Source: Isochrysis galbana (taxonomy: Eukaryota; Haptophyta; Isochrysidales; Isochrysidaceae). Taken from it: 64,000 nucleotides of DNA. The position numbers and the translations under genes were made by a program. Positions 10,817-23,081 of the stretch are shown here, piece by piece; position 1 is the first letter of the stretch; each line of letters starts with the position of its first letter. The notes beneath the pieces are model-generated. The model worked only from the letters and a program-made list of their open reading frames with translations, had not been told where the DNA came from and made no database searches. The stretch covers positions 812,081 to 876,080 of the forward strand of contig CM030932.1 in NCBI GenBank assembly GCA_018136815.1, given 5' to 3'.

Positions 10817-13800
10817 ATGGAACTCCTCCCCTTCTCTCCCTCTCCTCGCCGTCTGCACGAGCCCCACGCACGGATCGTCGCATACGGATACATCCGTGCG
10901 CGCGGGACGCACCGAAGGAGGCACTGTCATACTCATCGACTCGGAAGGGCAGCCGTACGAGGATGTCGTCATACGGCCGAGGGAGCCGGGGGCAAGCCCT
11001 CGGCTGCTCGCGTGGTCGCCGCCGCATATCCACGAGGGCTCTCTGCTGGCAATTGGGTGGGACGACGGCATGGTGATGCTTTGGTCGCTGGCAGAGCGCC
11101 TCGCGCGGGAAGACGCCGAGCAGCACGCGCCACACCCTGTCTCCGTCCTGCTCTGGTCGCCCGATGCGGAGAGGCTCATATCAGGAGATAGGAGAAGCGA
11201 GGGGGCGGCGACGCTCGCGGTTTGGAAGGTGCAGCGAGGGGTTGGAGCTGGGGGACGGGTTGGGGCGGCGAGGACGGGGTCCCGCGCGGCGCCGGGCGCG
11301 TGAAGGGCAAGCTTCCGGGTCGGGAGGATGGGCGGGGGGGGGCTTGGGGGTGCTGAATGTGCGTGCACGCGGCCGGAGCACGCGCAGCTGGCATGACACG
11401 TGCCTTGATGCGCAGAGGACGCCGGCCGGGATCGCGCCGCCCGCGTATAGCTCGTCCACCCGCCCGTTCACGGCGTGCGTTCGCCCCGCCCCCCTCCCCA
11501 CTGGCCGTCCTCTTACAACGTGCGCACTCGCCCCCTCTGTCGGGCAGGTGGACTCGCGCGGCCGGCACTCGACCATCTGCCCGTACAAGCGACCCGCGCT
11601 TGGAGGGCTCACTCACGCCATCTTCCGGACCGCCGGCCGTACGACCAAGCTGGTCACCTCGGCCTTCGCCGCCGCGGACAGCTCGCCCTTTTACTTTGCT
11701 GGTGAGGCGGGCGCGGTCGCATACGCCACCGATGGCGGCCAGTGCAGCGACTGTATCGGTGGCCTGGGCGCTAGTGTAGCGGCGATGTTGTATGACGAGG
11801 GCTCGGACATCCTTGTGCTGCTCCTCGCCAACTCGATGCTCGCGACGTTCAAGCTCACCGACAACAAGCCCGCCCCACTCAACAAGGTGTGGCCACTTTC
11901 CATCGGGCCATAGGCGCCCGGCTGCTCGCCCTTGTGGTGCGCACCCCGTGCGCAGCCACACGAGCACGCTAACCGTCGGGCCCCTCGGGACGCGCGACGC
12001 AGGTCAAGCTCTCGCTGGGTCGCGACGGAATACAGAGTGCCATTTGGGCAGGCGCCGGCCACTTTGCGGTCGCCTCAGGAGACTCGATCGTCCGGCTACA
12101 GGTGAGCCCGCCACGGATGGGCATGGCGGGCCGCGGCTCGCACACCGATGGCAGCACGGGCTCATAGGGCGCAGTGACTGAGGTGTGCGCGTGTGCGCGC
12201 TGCCGCCACGCTGATCATCGCCCTGCACCTCATCGCCGTAGAACGTTGCGGAAGCCGAGAACTACAACTTGATGCTCGCCGACATCTCTGCGGCCGCCGC
12301 GGCCGGTTCGCTTGTTGCCCTCGCGCACGAGCCACAGGTGTGCAGTGTGCAGGGCGTCCGCCGAGCCCCACTAGGGCCGATGGGCCACGGATGCGCGCAC
12401 GTCGAATCTGTCCGATCGTGCGCCTTCGTGATGCTGGCGCGATTCACGGGTTCCGCCGCGGTACGGCGACTCCGCTCCCGGCCGCCTGTCACGCTCAGCC
12501 CCCCTCCCCCCGTGCCCGCTCATTGCGACCCGCAGCGTGGCGTCCTCGCCGCCGCCACTCGCGAGGGCTCGGCCGTAGTCTGGAGACGCGTCGGAGGAGC
12601 GCCTGAGGACGAGCCCGAGAAGGCGTGGGCGCCGCTGGCACCACTCTCGCTTGGACGTGGCCTCGCGCCCGTGCAGCTCGGCTGGGGGCCGCGCGAGGGC
12701 TTGCTAGCCATGCGGTACACCGCCGTCGAGGGGAGCGGCACAGCAGGGGGGCTCTGTTTGCTCCCCGAGACGGTGCTTGCGAGAGTAGTCCATGGCAACT
12801 GGGCCGCTATCCAAACGGACGCTAGCACGGTGCGCATCGAGAATGTCGCAACAGGAGGCGCCACACTCCTGCAGAGCGAGATGCGCATCGTGGGCGCGGC
12901 TATTTATGCCAACACGCTTGCGATCTGGTCGCGTTCCAAGGTGAGCGGGCCCCACGAGGCTCGAGGCGGGCGCATGCTGGGGGACCAGTGCGCGGAGGGG
13001 CACCTTCCACACTCCGCTCTACCCGACTGCCTCCATTCTCTCGCCAGGTCGCAGTCTACGAGTTTGACACGTCCGACCGGCCGCGGAAGGACCCAAAGCT
13101 GCTCGGTGAGTTTGAGTCGCGCACCGTCGCAGCCGCACTTTGGGACGACCATATTTACATGTGCGTCGGCAATCGCATCGAGGTGGCCAACTTTATCGGC
13201 TCGGTGCAGGCGTCGATGGGCCTGTCCGACTCGGAGGGCGAGCCGATTGCCATTCACATCGCGGGCACGGTACGCGCAGGCGCTCCGAATAGCGGCGGCG
13301 CGGCCTCCCTCGGCGCCTACGTCGCGGTGGGCACGTCTTGCGGGTTCATCAAGTCATGGGACATTTCGCGCCAGGAGCCGCGCCAGCACGCGCACGCACG
13401 GCAGCTGGTGGCCAGCGGTGCCGGGCAGCCGCAGGCCTCGCGCGTCACGTCCGTCGCCATTGCGTCGGATGGTAGCCGCATCTCCGCCACGCTCGAGGTG
13501 CAGCCTGCACCAAAGGCAACTGGTGGCGCCAGGGCCGGCAATGCCGCCCCGACCCCCTGGACGCACTCCCCATGCCTATTCACGTATGTGGTTGAGAGCG
13601 ACGCCGTCCACACACACGACTTTGGCCTGTCGCACCGGGTGCCGTTCCGCCACGCCTGGGATGCCGCGGAGACGTCGCTGCTGGCCGTCGAAACGCGTCC
13701 GTCCCCTGCGGCCCCTGCTGGCGCGTCGAAGCTCGAGGTGAGCGGCGGACACTTTCGTGGCGCAGCCGTCCACCCGCTCCCGCAGGGATCCAGGCCACTG

Positions 13801-16800
13801 CACGGGCGATCTTGCCTACTGTGCGGCTCCGCGCTCACCGGTCGCGCGCTGCTCCGGACCCTGCATTCCCTCTCGCACTCGCAGGTGACCACCCTCTTCT
13901 CAACCATCGAGCACGGCCTCAAAGTTCGCGACACGACTTCGCCCACCGCCAACACCACGGGCGGCGACAACACCGGCGAGGAGCCCGAGGTAGAAGGGCT
14001 CATCGGCATCGCTGTGCCGCACCTGCAGCTCATCCTCGCCGATCGGGCCGAGGTTGAGTACGCGGGGGCCGAGGATGCAGAGGCGGCGGCCAACAAGGCG
14101 CGCGAGGCGAGACGGATACAGCGCTCAGTCCTGAGGGAGTTTGAGGGTATGAATGAGGAAGAGATCGACTTTGCGACCAGCCACGCGCTCATCTCCTTCT
14201 CGTATCATCTCACCGTGGGAGAGATGGATGAGGCGCACCGCGCCGTAAAAAAGATCAAGGTCTGCATGCTTGCCAGCGCCACTTGGGCGAGCGATGGGGT
14301 GTTCGGAGGCTCCGCGTGGCGCCTGGGCGGCGGGCGCGTGGGCGTGCCCCGCAAGCCGGGCCGCGTCGACTCCCAGCATTCACACACGTGCCAGGCCACC
14401 AACTGCTCGCCTCGTCCGTCCTAACTCCCCGCACAGACCGCATCAGTGTGGGAGAACATGGCGCGTATGTGCGTGCAGACACGCCGCATCGACGTGGCGG
14501 AGATTTGCCTTGGGCACATGGGGCACGCGCGCGGTGCGCGTGCCCTCCGTGAAGCCATCAGCGCCGGGGCGGACATGGACCTGTGCGCCGGCGTGCTGGC
14601 TGTGCAGCTGGGGCAAGTGGAGGATGCCGAGAAGATGTACGAGGCATCCGGGAGGTAAGAGCCTCCTCGGGGCGGCCGCACGCGCTCGCGGGGCGAGGTG
14701 TCCGCACCACGCAGTCACCCCGGCGACGGTGCTGTGCGTCCTCGGATTATCCGAAGATTCCCGCTTCATGGCCTCGTGCACGCGTCTCACGCCATCCCGC
14801 CATCTCGCCGGCTTTCAGGCACGACCTCCTCAACGAGCTCCGCCAGGCACAGGGCGACTGGGACGGGGCCATCACACTAGCGGAAGAGAAGGACAGGATC
14901 CACTTGCGCTCGACGCACTACACATATGCGCGCATTCTCGAGGCGCAGGTCCGTTGCCATCGACGATTGGACATTCCGCCGTCGGCGAGCCGCACGCGGC
15001 AGGCTCTTGGTCACCCCACCTTACCCCACCACTCGGTGCACAGGGCAAGACGGATGCGGCGATTGAACACTATGAGAAGGCGGGCACACACCGTGTTGAT
15101 GTGCCGCGCATGCTGTTTGACTTGGGACGCACCTCCAAGCTCCGCGAGTATGTCGACAGTCGGCGCGAGCCAGAGTTGTACAAGTGGTGGGCGCAGTATT
15201 GTGAATCCAACGGCAAGTTTGATAAGGTGTGGCTGCCATGCGAGTGCGCTACTTCGCCCGCCTAGTTGGCCGATGCTCGATTCACAGACTCCGGAATGGC
15301 CGAGCATCGTCGTAGCCTAGCACCGTGCCCACCGGCCATCTCCCGTTCCGCGAATCCAGGCACTCGACTATTACCAGCACGCCCGCGACCACCTCTCCAT
15401 TGTCCGCGTCCTGTGCTTCCACGGGAAGATGGACGCCGCAGCGGAAGTCGTACACGAGTCTGGAGACGGTGAAGCTCGTCCCGTGGTGTCCCTCCGAGTG
15501 TGGCGCATCTCCATCCTCGCGGATCACTTGTTGGCCCCCATACCCACGTGAGCAATCGGCCCCACCCATGCAGGTGCCGCCGCCTACCACCTAGCGAAGC
15601 ACTGCGAGGAAGCGGGGCGCACCAAGGACGCGGTCTTCTTCTACCAGCGTGCCGGGCGCTACAACCATGCCGTGCGCCTTGCGCGCGAGCATAACATGGC
15701 GTCGGAGCTCAGCAATTTGGCGACTCAGGTGCATTGATCGCGAGCAGACTCCTGTGCGGGGAGCGGCAAAGCGGGGTGCTTCATGAGCCACTGCCGCGAC
15801 GCGCACGCGCGCGGCTGCCGCGGCTTGCTGGCCGCCGCGAGCTGCGCCGCGGAGGGCACAAGACTCCCACTAGAGCATGAGGTATCGCTCCGTCTCAATG
15901 CGCCAACCTTTCCTTGCCAAAGGCTTCCACAAAAGTAATGGTCGAGACCGCGCAATATTTTGAGGGCCGCAAGATGTATGACCAGGCCGTGCGACTATAC
16001 CACAAGGGCGGCAACGTCTCTCGCGCCCTCGACATTTGCTTTCGGCACAATCGCTTCGAGGCCCTCCGCGACATTGCGGATGGCCTATCCGCCGACACTG
16101 ATCCTGCGCTGCTCCGAAAGGTGCGGACACGGCGGGGGGTGGGGAGGGGGCGGCGGTGGGGGTCGGAACTGCCGGCGTCCACCCCGTGCCCGTGGTGCAA
16201 GATACCTCCCATATGCCGAGTACGGGCGTCGTGCCCCATGTCTCTCTACCCTCAGCCCTACACACTATGCAGGTGGGCGACTTTTTTCTCAGTCACGGCC
16301 AGTACGACAAGGCAGTGCGGTTGTTCACGATTGCCGGCGAGGCGAACCGCGCGCTCGAGCTCTGCGTCACGCAGAACGTGCCGTTGACCGAGGAGCTAGC
16401 AGAGGCGCTCTGCCCTGAGACCGGCTCACAAAGCGGGGGCTCTGAGCAGGCACGCAACGCGATGCTACTGAAGATCGCCAAGGTTTGCAAGAAACAAGGC
16501 AACTACCACCTCGCTTGCAAAAAGTACACTCAGGCGGGCGACAAGGTGGGTCGGACGGCCGCCTCCCTTGCGTCGGCCGTCCACATCGCCAGCGCGCCGC
16601 ACATGGGTGTTCACGGTGCGTCGGCCTTTCCCGCCATCAGATCAAGGGGATGAAGTGCCTCCTCAAGTCGGGCGACACCGAGAAGATCGTCTTCTTTGCG
16701 GGGGTCTCGCGCACGCGCGACATATATATTCTCGCCGCCAACTACCTGCAGAATCTTGACTGGCACTCGGACCCCTCGATCATGAAGAACATTGTCTCCT

Positions 16801-17679
16801 TCTACACCAAGGCGAAGGCCTTTGAGAGCCTGGCCTCGTTCTACGACATGTGTGCTCAGGTGAGCCGTCGCATCCAGTGCGCACGAGGCCCGCGGAGTGG
16901 GGCTGTGTTGCTTGGCCGTTCCCAGCCTCTTCGCCGCCGCCGCGGTGTAGTGCGTCGGCGTCCGCGCACTCGCTCGTAAGCCTCCTTGGCCGCGAATCGT
17001 TCTCGACCGCCACCACGTACGGACTGCCGGATTCTCAGGTGGAGATTGACGAATACCGCGACTACGAGAAAGCTGTGGCCGCGCTGCGCGAGGCGCTAGG
17101 CCACCTAGCCAAGGCCCGCAACGTGCCCGGCGGGCCCGCGAAGGCTGAGGCACTCCAGGCCAAGATAGCCCACGTCGAGACCTTCGTCGCCGCGCGGAAG
17201 ATGGTCAAATCCAATCCGGAGGAGATGGTGCGCCGCCATTGCGTGCCGTCGCGCTCGTCGGCTATCGATGGCTCAGCGAGGCGCGTGGGGCTCGGAACGC
17301 AGGCATGGACAACGCGTCAGGAAAGCCAACCCATCCCTCCACTTGGCGCACCTCGCAGGTCCGGCGGTGTAACGAGCTGCTCGACCAACCCGGTTGCGAG
17401 CAGGCGATCCGCGTGGGGGACGTGTACGCGCTGATGATCGAGTGGTTTTACTCGCAGCAACAGCTCGAGCGCGCGTACGGGCTAGTGGAGCGGATGCGTG
17501 CGCAGAACATCATCCTCGCGCCGTATCTCGACTCGGAGATGATCCACGCCATCTACAGCGCGGTGGGCATGCCGGCGCCGCGCGACGGGCCGGCAGACGA
17601 CACGGCGCGCGGCGGGTATGGTGGCGAGATGGACGACGATATGGATGAGGAGATCGAGGCGGACGAGGACGACGAGTGA
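10817..17679 (+). CDS. IFT140: Intraflagellar transport protein 140 (IFT-A complex)
   Basis: Core IFT-A subunit for retrograde transport and ciliary membrane-protein entry; N-terminal WD40 beta-propellers followed by TPR repeats. Exons: (10817)-11228, 11548-11886, 12003-12101, 12242-12337, 12536-12940, 13048-13737, 13885-14259, 14437-14654, 14819-14948, 15044-15226, 15360-15468, 15574-15728, 15923-16120, 16273-16545, 16641-16859, 17039-17227 and 17359-17679 (TGA), about 1,470 aa, matching the animal protein's length. Diagnostic blocks: [75 protein letters not shown] and [16 protein letters not shown], then an acidic tail. Most introns are phase 0. The N-terminus is uncertain: ATG 10,817 leads through ARIVAYGYI, but the next family block ([11 protein letters not shown]) is in another frame, so an indel near 10,893-10,902 (GTGCGCGCGGG) or a missed exon is likely. 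Confidence 0.95.
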
Positions 17680-18321
17680 GCACGCGCTCGGCCCGTCGCC
17701 CACCGTTCGGCCACCGACCTCGGTGCCCCTCGGCAGCTCCTCGGCCGCGCCTCCGATCTTGAGGAACTGCCCGGCGAGGGCAATCATGGCGGCGTGGACC
17801 GCTGGGTTGTGACGTGGGTAGTGGTTGTTCGGTGCATTAAGCCATCGTTGTTCCTAGTTACGGGTCATGACCTACGCCTTTGGGGTTGGCAATGGATTGG
17901 CGCTAGAGCGCAAGCAAATGGCACGCATACGGTGCGCGCGACGTCGATACCGATCTACAGATAGTGCACTCGTAGTGTTCCGATAGTCCAAATTGTAATC
18001 CGTTAGTCTGTGTGTGGTCCGTGTCCGACAACGTGCCTTGTTATGCGCGTTGCTGCTTGCTAAGTTGTCGCATCCGCGATCGACCTTTTTGTTTTAGAAG
18101 TTGTTTGCGTTTCTATATGTCCCCTCCTTGTAGGCTAGTCACTAGTCACCGTCGCAGGATCCTACATTCGCCCATTCGCCCTCTTTGCCCTCGCCTCCTT
18201 TGTCGCCTCCCTTGTCGCCTGCTTGCCCCGTATACCACGAAGAATGCTCGTGCCCATGGCCCGAAGTATTCATGCGACAAAAGGCAAAAGGTCTGAAGAC
18301 ATGAATACAACAATGTCGTTC
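17680..18321. other. 3' flank of IFT140 and LTR-family-2 repeat
   Basis: No gene seen. It contains the LTR-like family-2 copy at 18,066-18,229; sequence on either side is unique and carries no recognisable coding signal. Confidence 0.5.
18066..18229 (+). repeat. LTR-like repeat family 2, copy
   Basis: Starts TGTCGCATCCGCGATCGACC and matches 43,289-43,449 almost base for base through TTTTGTTTTAGAAGTTG, GCGTTTCTAT, CTAGTCACCGTCGCAGG and CTTGTCGCCTGCTTGCCCC; the two copies diverge after that point. No matching target-site duplication was found, so it may be a truncated LTR. Confidence 0.65.
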
Positions 18322-19423
18322 TTACCTAGGCCTGGCCTCCGGCGAAACATTTGTGCCGCTCGCCTCGTCGGGATTATCCCTAAAGTAATCGCTCAAAAAG
18401 ACCTTGATCTCATTGTCCCCAACATTACGATGCTTGAACTTGGCCATGTTGTCCTCGTGCTTCGATGTCGTGATGTGTTTTTTGATGCTACTCTTGATCA
18501 TTGTCACCTCAGTCTTGCAAGCCTTGCAAAATAGTCTGCCCTGTGAGACCATAAACGTGTCATTGGGAAACTCAGCCAAGCGTGAAGCGGCGCTCACGGT
18601 CTTCGGATCAGTCGTTTTCCTCCCAGCTACCTTGCGTCCCCTCTTCCCAGAGGGGGGCTTCTGCCGCATCACACGGCCTCGTTCATGTTGCGCCAACTGC
18701 GGCCCATCATCTTCTGACCGATCCTGTTGTGCTCCATCATCCTGTTCTGCTCCATCATCCGAGACATCGATGGAGACAATTTTATTGCGATCAATGCGCT
18801 TGCCCGCCGAGGATGAAGGTGTCATTGAGGAGGAAGGAGCCATGGATGAGGATGCCGCGAAGGAGCTTGAGCTTGACGTCTGCCGGCGTGACGTTGCTGG
18901 CACGCAGGTCTTTCAGCGCCACGGAGAGCTCCGTCTCCACGTAGTAGATACAAGAGAAGAACTTTACCATGATCATGCGCACATCGCCGTGTCGAGAGCT
19001 CTCACATCTCGTTGACGCGATGGTGCAAGGGCCCAGGAGGGTGTGGACCACGCGATCACCGACTCGAAAGCAGTCAACGTTGCTCGAGCCCACTACGTCG
19101 TCGTTCTCCTCGTAATCCTCTTCACCGCTGCCCACGGACACCTCGGAGTCCGTGCTCTCGGCAGGCTTTTCCTCCTCGACCTTGCTGTCGTCGTCGGTCA
19201 CGCACGCCAGTCGACGTCGTCCCACTGGCGGCCGGTGGCCTCGACAGCGACGCACGACGCACGCGCTAACGAGCGAGGGGAGGAGAGGGGGGAAAGTGAA
19301 TGAGGTTGCGGACATGCCCGGCTGGGGTTGTGGTGGCGCTGGCGGGCTGGCGGTGCCTTGGCCTTGGGACGGGCCGCCGCGCGCGCGGGTGCGCGCGGGC
19401 TCACCTCGACGGCTCCTTGCCAT
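18322..19423 (-). pseudogene. hAT/CGGBP1-like zinc-finger fragment
   Basis: Two overlapping minus-strand frames probably belong to one broken or spliced gene. The upstream one (ATG 19423 to 18791, 210 aa) is acidic and contains CFRVGDRVVHTLLGPCTI, a small beta-barrel-like motif. The downstream one (open from about 18,903 to 18,322, no ATG at its start) is serine-rich, then carries FPNDTFMVSQGRLFCKACK...IKKHITTSKH, a C2H2 finger of the kind found at the N-terminus of hAT transposases and in CGGBP1. They overlap at 18,791-18,903 in different frames, so a frameshift or small intron must join them. No transposase catalytic domain follows; an LTR-like repeat sits downstream. Likely a decayed or domesticated transposon piece. 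Confidence 0.5.
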
Positions 19424-20367
19424 CTTCTCGCTGAGGGAGTGAGTGAGGCAGGCTGAGGGTGAGAGCCGCCACGGGCGCCGGGCGCCGGGCGCCCCGCGAC
19501 CCCCCCCCCCCCCCGCGCCCTCCCCCCATCCCCCCTAGAGTTTCGCACAAGTTGCGCATATGGGCTATTTTCGGGTCCAAATTTCGCGAAAGTTTTTTGT
19601 CCATAAAAGTGGCCCAAGTTTCGAAATGAGTTTCGCGAAACTCTGACCTGGCCCTATTGGTCCAAGTGAATTACTGTCCATTTCCCGCCCTCTAGGCCTG
19701 TTATTCATCGACAGGGGGGGGGGGGGGGGACCGGTGCGCGCTCCGTGGTCCGTGGCCGCTATCGGTTTAACGATAGCTGATTGAAATCCACTGCCCTAAG
19801 CCTCAGCAATATGATGCTAGCGTCGCACTTGCAGTTAACGCTCAACATCAACCTTGTCTCGCCTTGCCTCGCCTATTGCGAGGCTAGCGGCGTAGCAACA
19901 ACCCAACAAGCTACCGACCGCTGAGCGGTCTCCACCACCTACGTACATGCCCACACGCACACCCTTCCACTCCGCGCGACTGCGGCGAGCCTTCCTCACA
20001 TGACTGTCTTCTCCCAGGATGTGAGTAGCTAAGACCTGACCCTTGAGGATCGGCTCACTGCGGCATACGGTAAGGACAAGCGCTAGGCTAGGCTCTAGTA
20101 CAGAAGCCTAGAGCATCAGGAGCACACCGCTGAGCTAGCGCGGGGCGGAGGAGGACAGGGGGGTGGGGTGGAGGGGGAGGGGGGGGAGGGATGAGCGGTC
20201 CGGCAATAGCGTCGAGAGAAGGGAGCCACGGCTGCCCTCGCACGCGACCGTCCGACGGACATTCATCACGCTGGCCGTTCATCACGCTGGCCGATCAAAC
20301 AGTATTTCCGTACATCAACACAAGCCCCACAGCAGGAGCTTGCGGCGAGGGCAGAGAGCTGACCGGT
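19424..20367. other. Intergenic, no gene seen
   Basis: Contains a poly-C tract near 19.5 kb, an AT-richer island with TTTCGCGAAA words at 19.54-19.65 kb, a poly-G run near 19.72 kb and a GGGGA-rich tract at 20.15-20.19 kb. No coding signal is visible on either strand. Confidence 0.5.
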
Positions 20368-21135
20368 CTATGCAGCCGCCTCAAACGCGGGTGTGCCGAG
20401 AGCAGCGTCTACCTCTCCACGCGCCACAAGCGCGACCGCGCGCAGCGCCGCCTCCCTCCGAGTGAGGACCCTGCGCTCGACGAGTGTGTCGCGGAGTGCC
20501 GCGACGGCCTCGAGGTGTGCGGGCGCCTTTTGGTGGACGACGAAACGAGGCGCGTTCGTTTCAGCGTAACTAACGTGCGACGGAAGCACCACATCATCCG
20601 CGTCGGGCGTCTCGCCCACAATGGACACGTGCATCTGTCGGTCAACGCTCTTTTGCGAGATGAGCAGGCCGCGCACGCTGGTCTCGACAGCATGTTCGGA
20701 TGCGGTTTCATCCGGCTCGGCGCCGAGGCCGCAGACGATGTCAACGTCGAGTGTGGCGCCCGGCGTGATGCTCTCAGGCAGCGTCACGTCGTAGAGACAC
20801 CCGGGGGCGCCGAGGCAAAGCACATTGCCCGGCTCAGCCCCGAGTGGGCAACTGATCGCGAAGCGGTGTGTGCCTGCAGAGCATGCAGCGCCCGCCTCGG
20901 CAGGGCCGGACCGAGCGGCGCGCGCCCTAGCGACGACGCGCAGCGGCGGCGGCGCGTCTAGCGAGCCATGCACGAGCGGCATGCCCAGGCCGATGGAGCC
21001 GCCGCCGGCAGCTTCGATCATCTGGGCGGCAAGCCTGTTGTCGCAGCGCTGGCCGCCATCAGGGATGCCGTGCCCAATAGTGGCAAGCATGTGGGCACTG
21101 CGCCCGTTGGAGTTGAGGACGTGCACATCCGCCAT
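20368..21135 (-). CDS. Uncharacterised single-exon protein, 255 aa
   Basis: Continuous frame from ATG 21135 (MADVHVLNSNGRSAHMLATI) to a stop at 20370-20368. I do not recognise the family. Visible features: a glycine-rich stretch early on, a cysteine-containing region and a segment YDVTLPESITPGATLDVDI that resembles a short 'P...PG..L.V' motif repeated in many algal proteins, followed by an alanine/arginine-rich helical C-terminus. No signal peptide or membrane helix is obvious. Codon choice is strongly G/C at third positions, as in the recognised genes, which supports it being real. Antisense frames over the same interval are equally long but have no ATG-led, domain-like content. Confidence 0.5.
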   Translation of the reverse strand: MADVHVLNSNGRSAHMLATIGHGIPDGGQRCDNRLAAQMIEAAGGGSIGLGMPLVHGSLDAPPPLRVVARARAARSGPAEAGAACSAGTHRFAISCPLGAEPGNVLCLGAPGCLYDVTLPESITPGATLDVDIVCGLGAEPDETASEHAVETSVRGLLISQKSVDRQMHVSIVGETPDADDVVLPSHVSYAETNAPRFVVHQKAPAHLEAVAALRDTLVERRVLTRREAALRAVALVARGEVDAALGTPAFEAAA

Positions 21136-21692
21136 CTACACCCACGGGGGGGGGGGGGGGCGTAGAGGTTTGGGCGGTTAGGCGAGCGTGGAAGAAAGCC
21201 GAGCGTGTAACCAAGGTTGGAGGTGGGGTACGGTGTGGTTCGACGGAAAATCATTGGCGAGGGCGTAGGTGGGCCTGATGTGTGTTGCCGGCGCTAAGCG
21301 CACGCGTGGCCGAGCTCAGCGGCGAGAAGAAAACATCATAGTGAGCCGACGATCGCAGGATCGCCCGTGCAGAGAGTGGGCATGCAAGCGCGTGGATTGA
21401 GAGGCGAGCGCGAGGGAGCAGGGGCGGGAGAGGATTTGAAGGACGAGGGGAGGCAAGCGCAGAACAAATGCATGGATGAAGAGCAAATCGGGCAAGAGGC
21501 GAGCGTGAGAGAGTGGCGAGGCGCGCGCAAGAGAGAACCAAAGGGATATGTGATGCGTGTGTGCAGTTGTGTGCGGTCATTGTGCAGGTGAGTGAACGAG
21601 CGCGCAAAAGGCGGGAACAGAGAAGGTGAGGCGGGGCCATTGGGCGCGGAGAGGAAGAGGGGGGCGAGGGGGGGGGGCGAGAGAGGAAGGAC

Positions 21693-21751
<59 letters not shown>

Positions 21752-21767
21752 GCGCAGCGAGACTCAC
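21136..21767. other. Probable intron / 3' part of the ankyrin gene, with (GA)n tract
   Basis: Holds a GA repeat at about 21,700-21,750 and G/A-rich sequence. One or more further exons of the ankyrin-repeat gene should lie here or may overlap the start of the neighbouring 255-aa gene, but none could be identified by eye. Confidence 0.3.
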
Positions 21768-22124
21768 GTGATCGAGCAGCGCCCTCACGACTCCAACAAA
21801 CCCATGATACGCAGCCCTATGTAGTGGGGTGTCATCATATCGTCCCTGGTCCACAACATTCGGGTTGGCCCCCGCCTCTAGAAGCGCGCGGACAGCTTCT
21901 TGAGCCCCAGACTCCGCCGCGAGAAAGAGCGCTGTCCTTCCGTAAGTGGTTTTGGCCTCTATCTTCTGTCCATGGCGCAGATATCGAAGCAGGATTTGTG
22001 TGTCGCCTCGGGAGGCTGCACTGAACCATCCCGCGCGGCAGAGTTTCTTCTTGGTGGAGGTGGGAGGGAGGTAGGACTGCTTGAGAGGGGGAGAAGGGGA
22101 GAGGAGAGAGGAGAGGAAGCCCAT
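21768..22124 (-). CDS. Ankyrin-repeat protein, first exon (incomplete)
   Basis: ATG 22124 opens MGFLSSLLSPSPPLK, then SAASRGDTQILLRYLRHGQ followed by two ankyrin repeats with the hallmark consensus: GRTALFLAAESGAQEAVRALL/EAGANPNV and DDTPLHRAAYHGFVGVVRALL. The frame reaches a good donor (GATCAC/GTGAGT) at 21768/21767, right before a long (CT)n tract on the sense strand that must lie in the intron. I could not place the next exon with confidence. Ankyrin repeats mediate protein binding; no partner domain is visible, so the role is unknown. Confidence 0.7.
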
Positions 22125-23081
22125 GGTTGGACGAAAGGGAGTTGCGCGGGAGGATACGTTAGAAAAGTCGTGTGGATAGGTGAAGAACTGCAGGGGAGAG
22201 CTGCGGGCTGGGAAGGATGGGGGGGGGGGGGGGGCGGACAGACCGGCTGGAGGGCGGGGGGGGGGGGGGGTCCCAGACGGATGGTGGGAGTGACAACACC
22301 TCAGGAGATGCCCTCGATCACTTTATGAAATCGCCCTGAATACAGAAGATATCGCCTGTGAACAGAGGGGTCTAGACACTACATGGAATCCCCCTGAATA
22401 CATGATATATCGCCTATGAAGAGAGAATTCTCGTCCGACGGATCCTGCGGCGATCCCTCTCTCCTCCCTCCTCTCTCCTTCAGTGAGATTTCTAGTCCTC
22501 TTCCCTTCCTATCGCCCCCTCCCCCTCCCTTTCTCCCCGAAAGAAGAATATCGAGGGGGGGGAGGCGGGGGGGGGGGGGGGAGAGAGAGGAGAGAGGGGA
22601 GGGCTCGACCGGGGGGGGGGGGACCTACAAGAATATGAAAAGTTAAAAGAGAAGACGCAGTGTGAGAGAGGAAGGGGGGGGAGGGGGGGGGGGGGTCCCT
22701 CAACCTCTCCCCACCTCATCGAGAGGCGGCCGCAGTCCTCGGCTCTTTCCTTTCTAACCACTGCTGGGCGCTTATTTACCCCACTCGGGGGGTCTCCTCG
22801 TTGACCCCCAACTCGTAGCGGGCCGAGGCGGTCTCGGTCTCGGTCTCGGGTCTCCCAAGGCCAAGGCTTCTTTCGAACCTCTTCGAGCCTCGAGGCGCAA
22901 ATCTCCGCCGTGAGCCGTGAACGGCCATCCATCTCGCGCGATCTGAAGGAACGACGACGCCGAGATCCGAGAGATCTCATCGATCCAGCTACTATGCTAC
23001 TATCGGGCGCCCCCCACCCACCCACCCACCCGCCCCCCGGCGGAGACACCGAGCGAGAAGTCTACTACTACTATCTAGCTA
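22125..23081. other. Intergenic low-complexity region
   Basis: Long poly-G and GA runs at 22.22-22.27 and 22.56-22.70 kb; an imperfect direct repeat near 22.31-22.42 kb (CCTGAATACA..ATATCGCCT). No gene seen. Confidence 0.5.

Noticed and set aside
12269-13741. 490-residue plus-strand frame overlapping IFT140
   Set aside because: It runs through IFT140 exons out of frame and across their introns, is arginine/proline/alanine-rich and has no domain; the spliced IFT140 frame explains the region.
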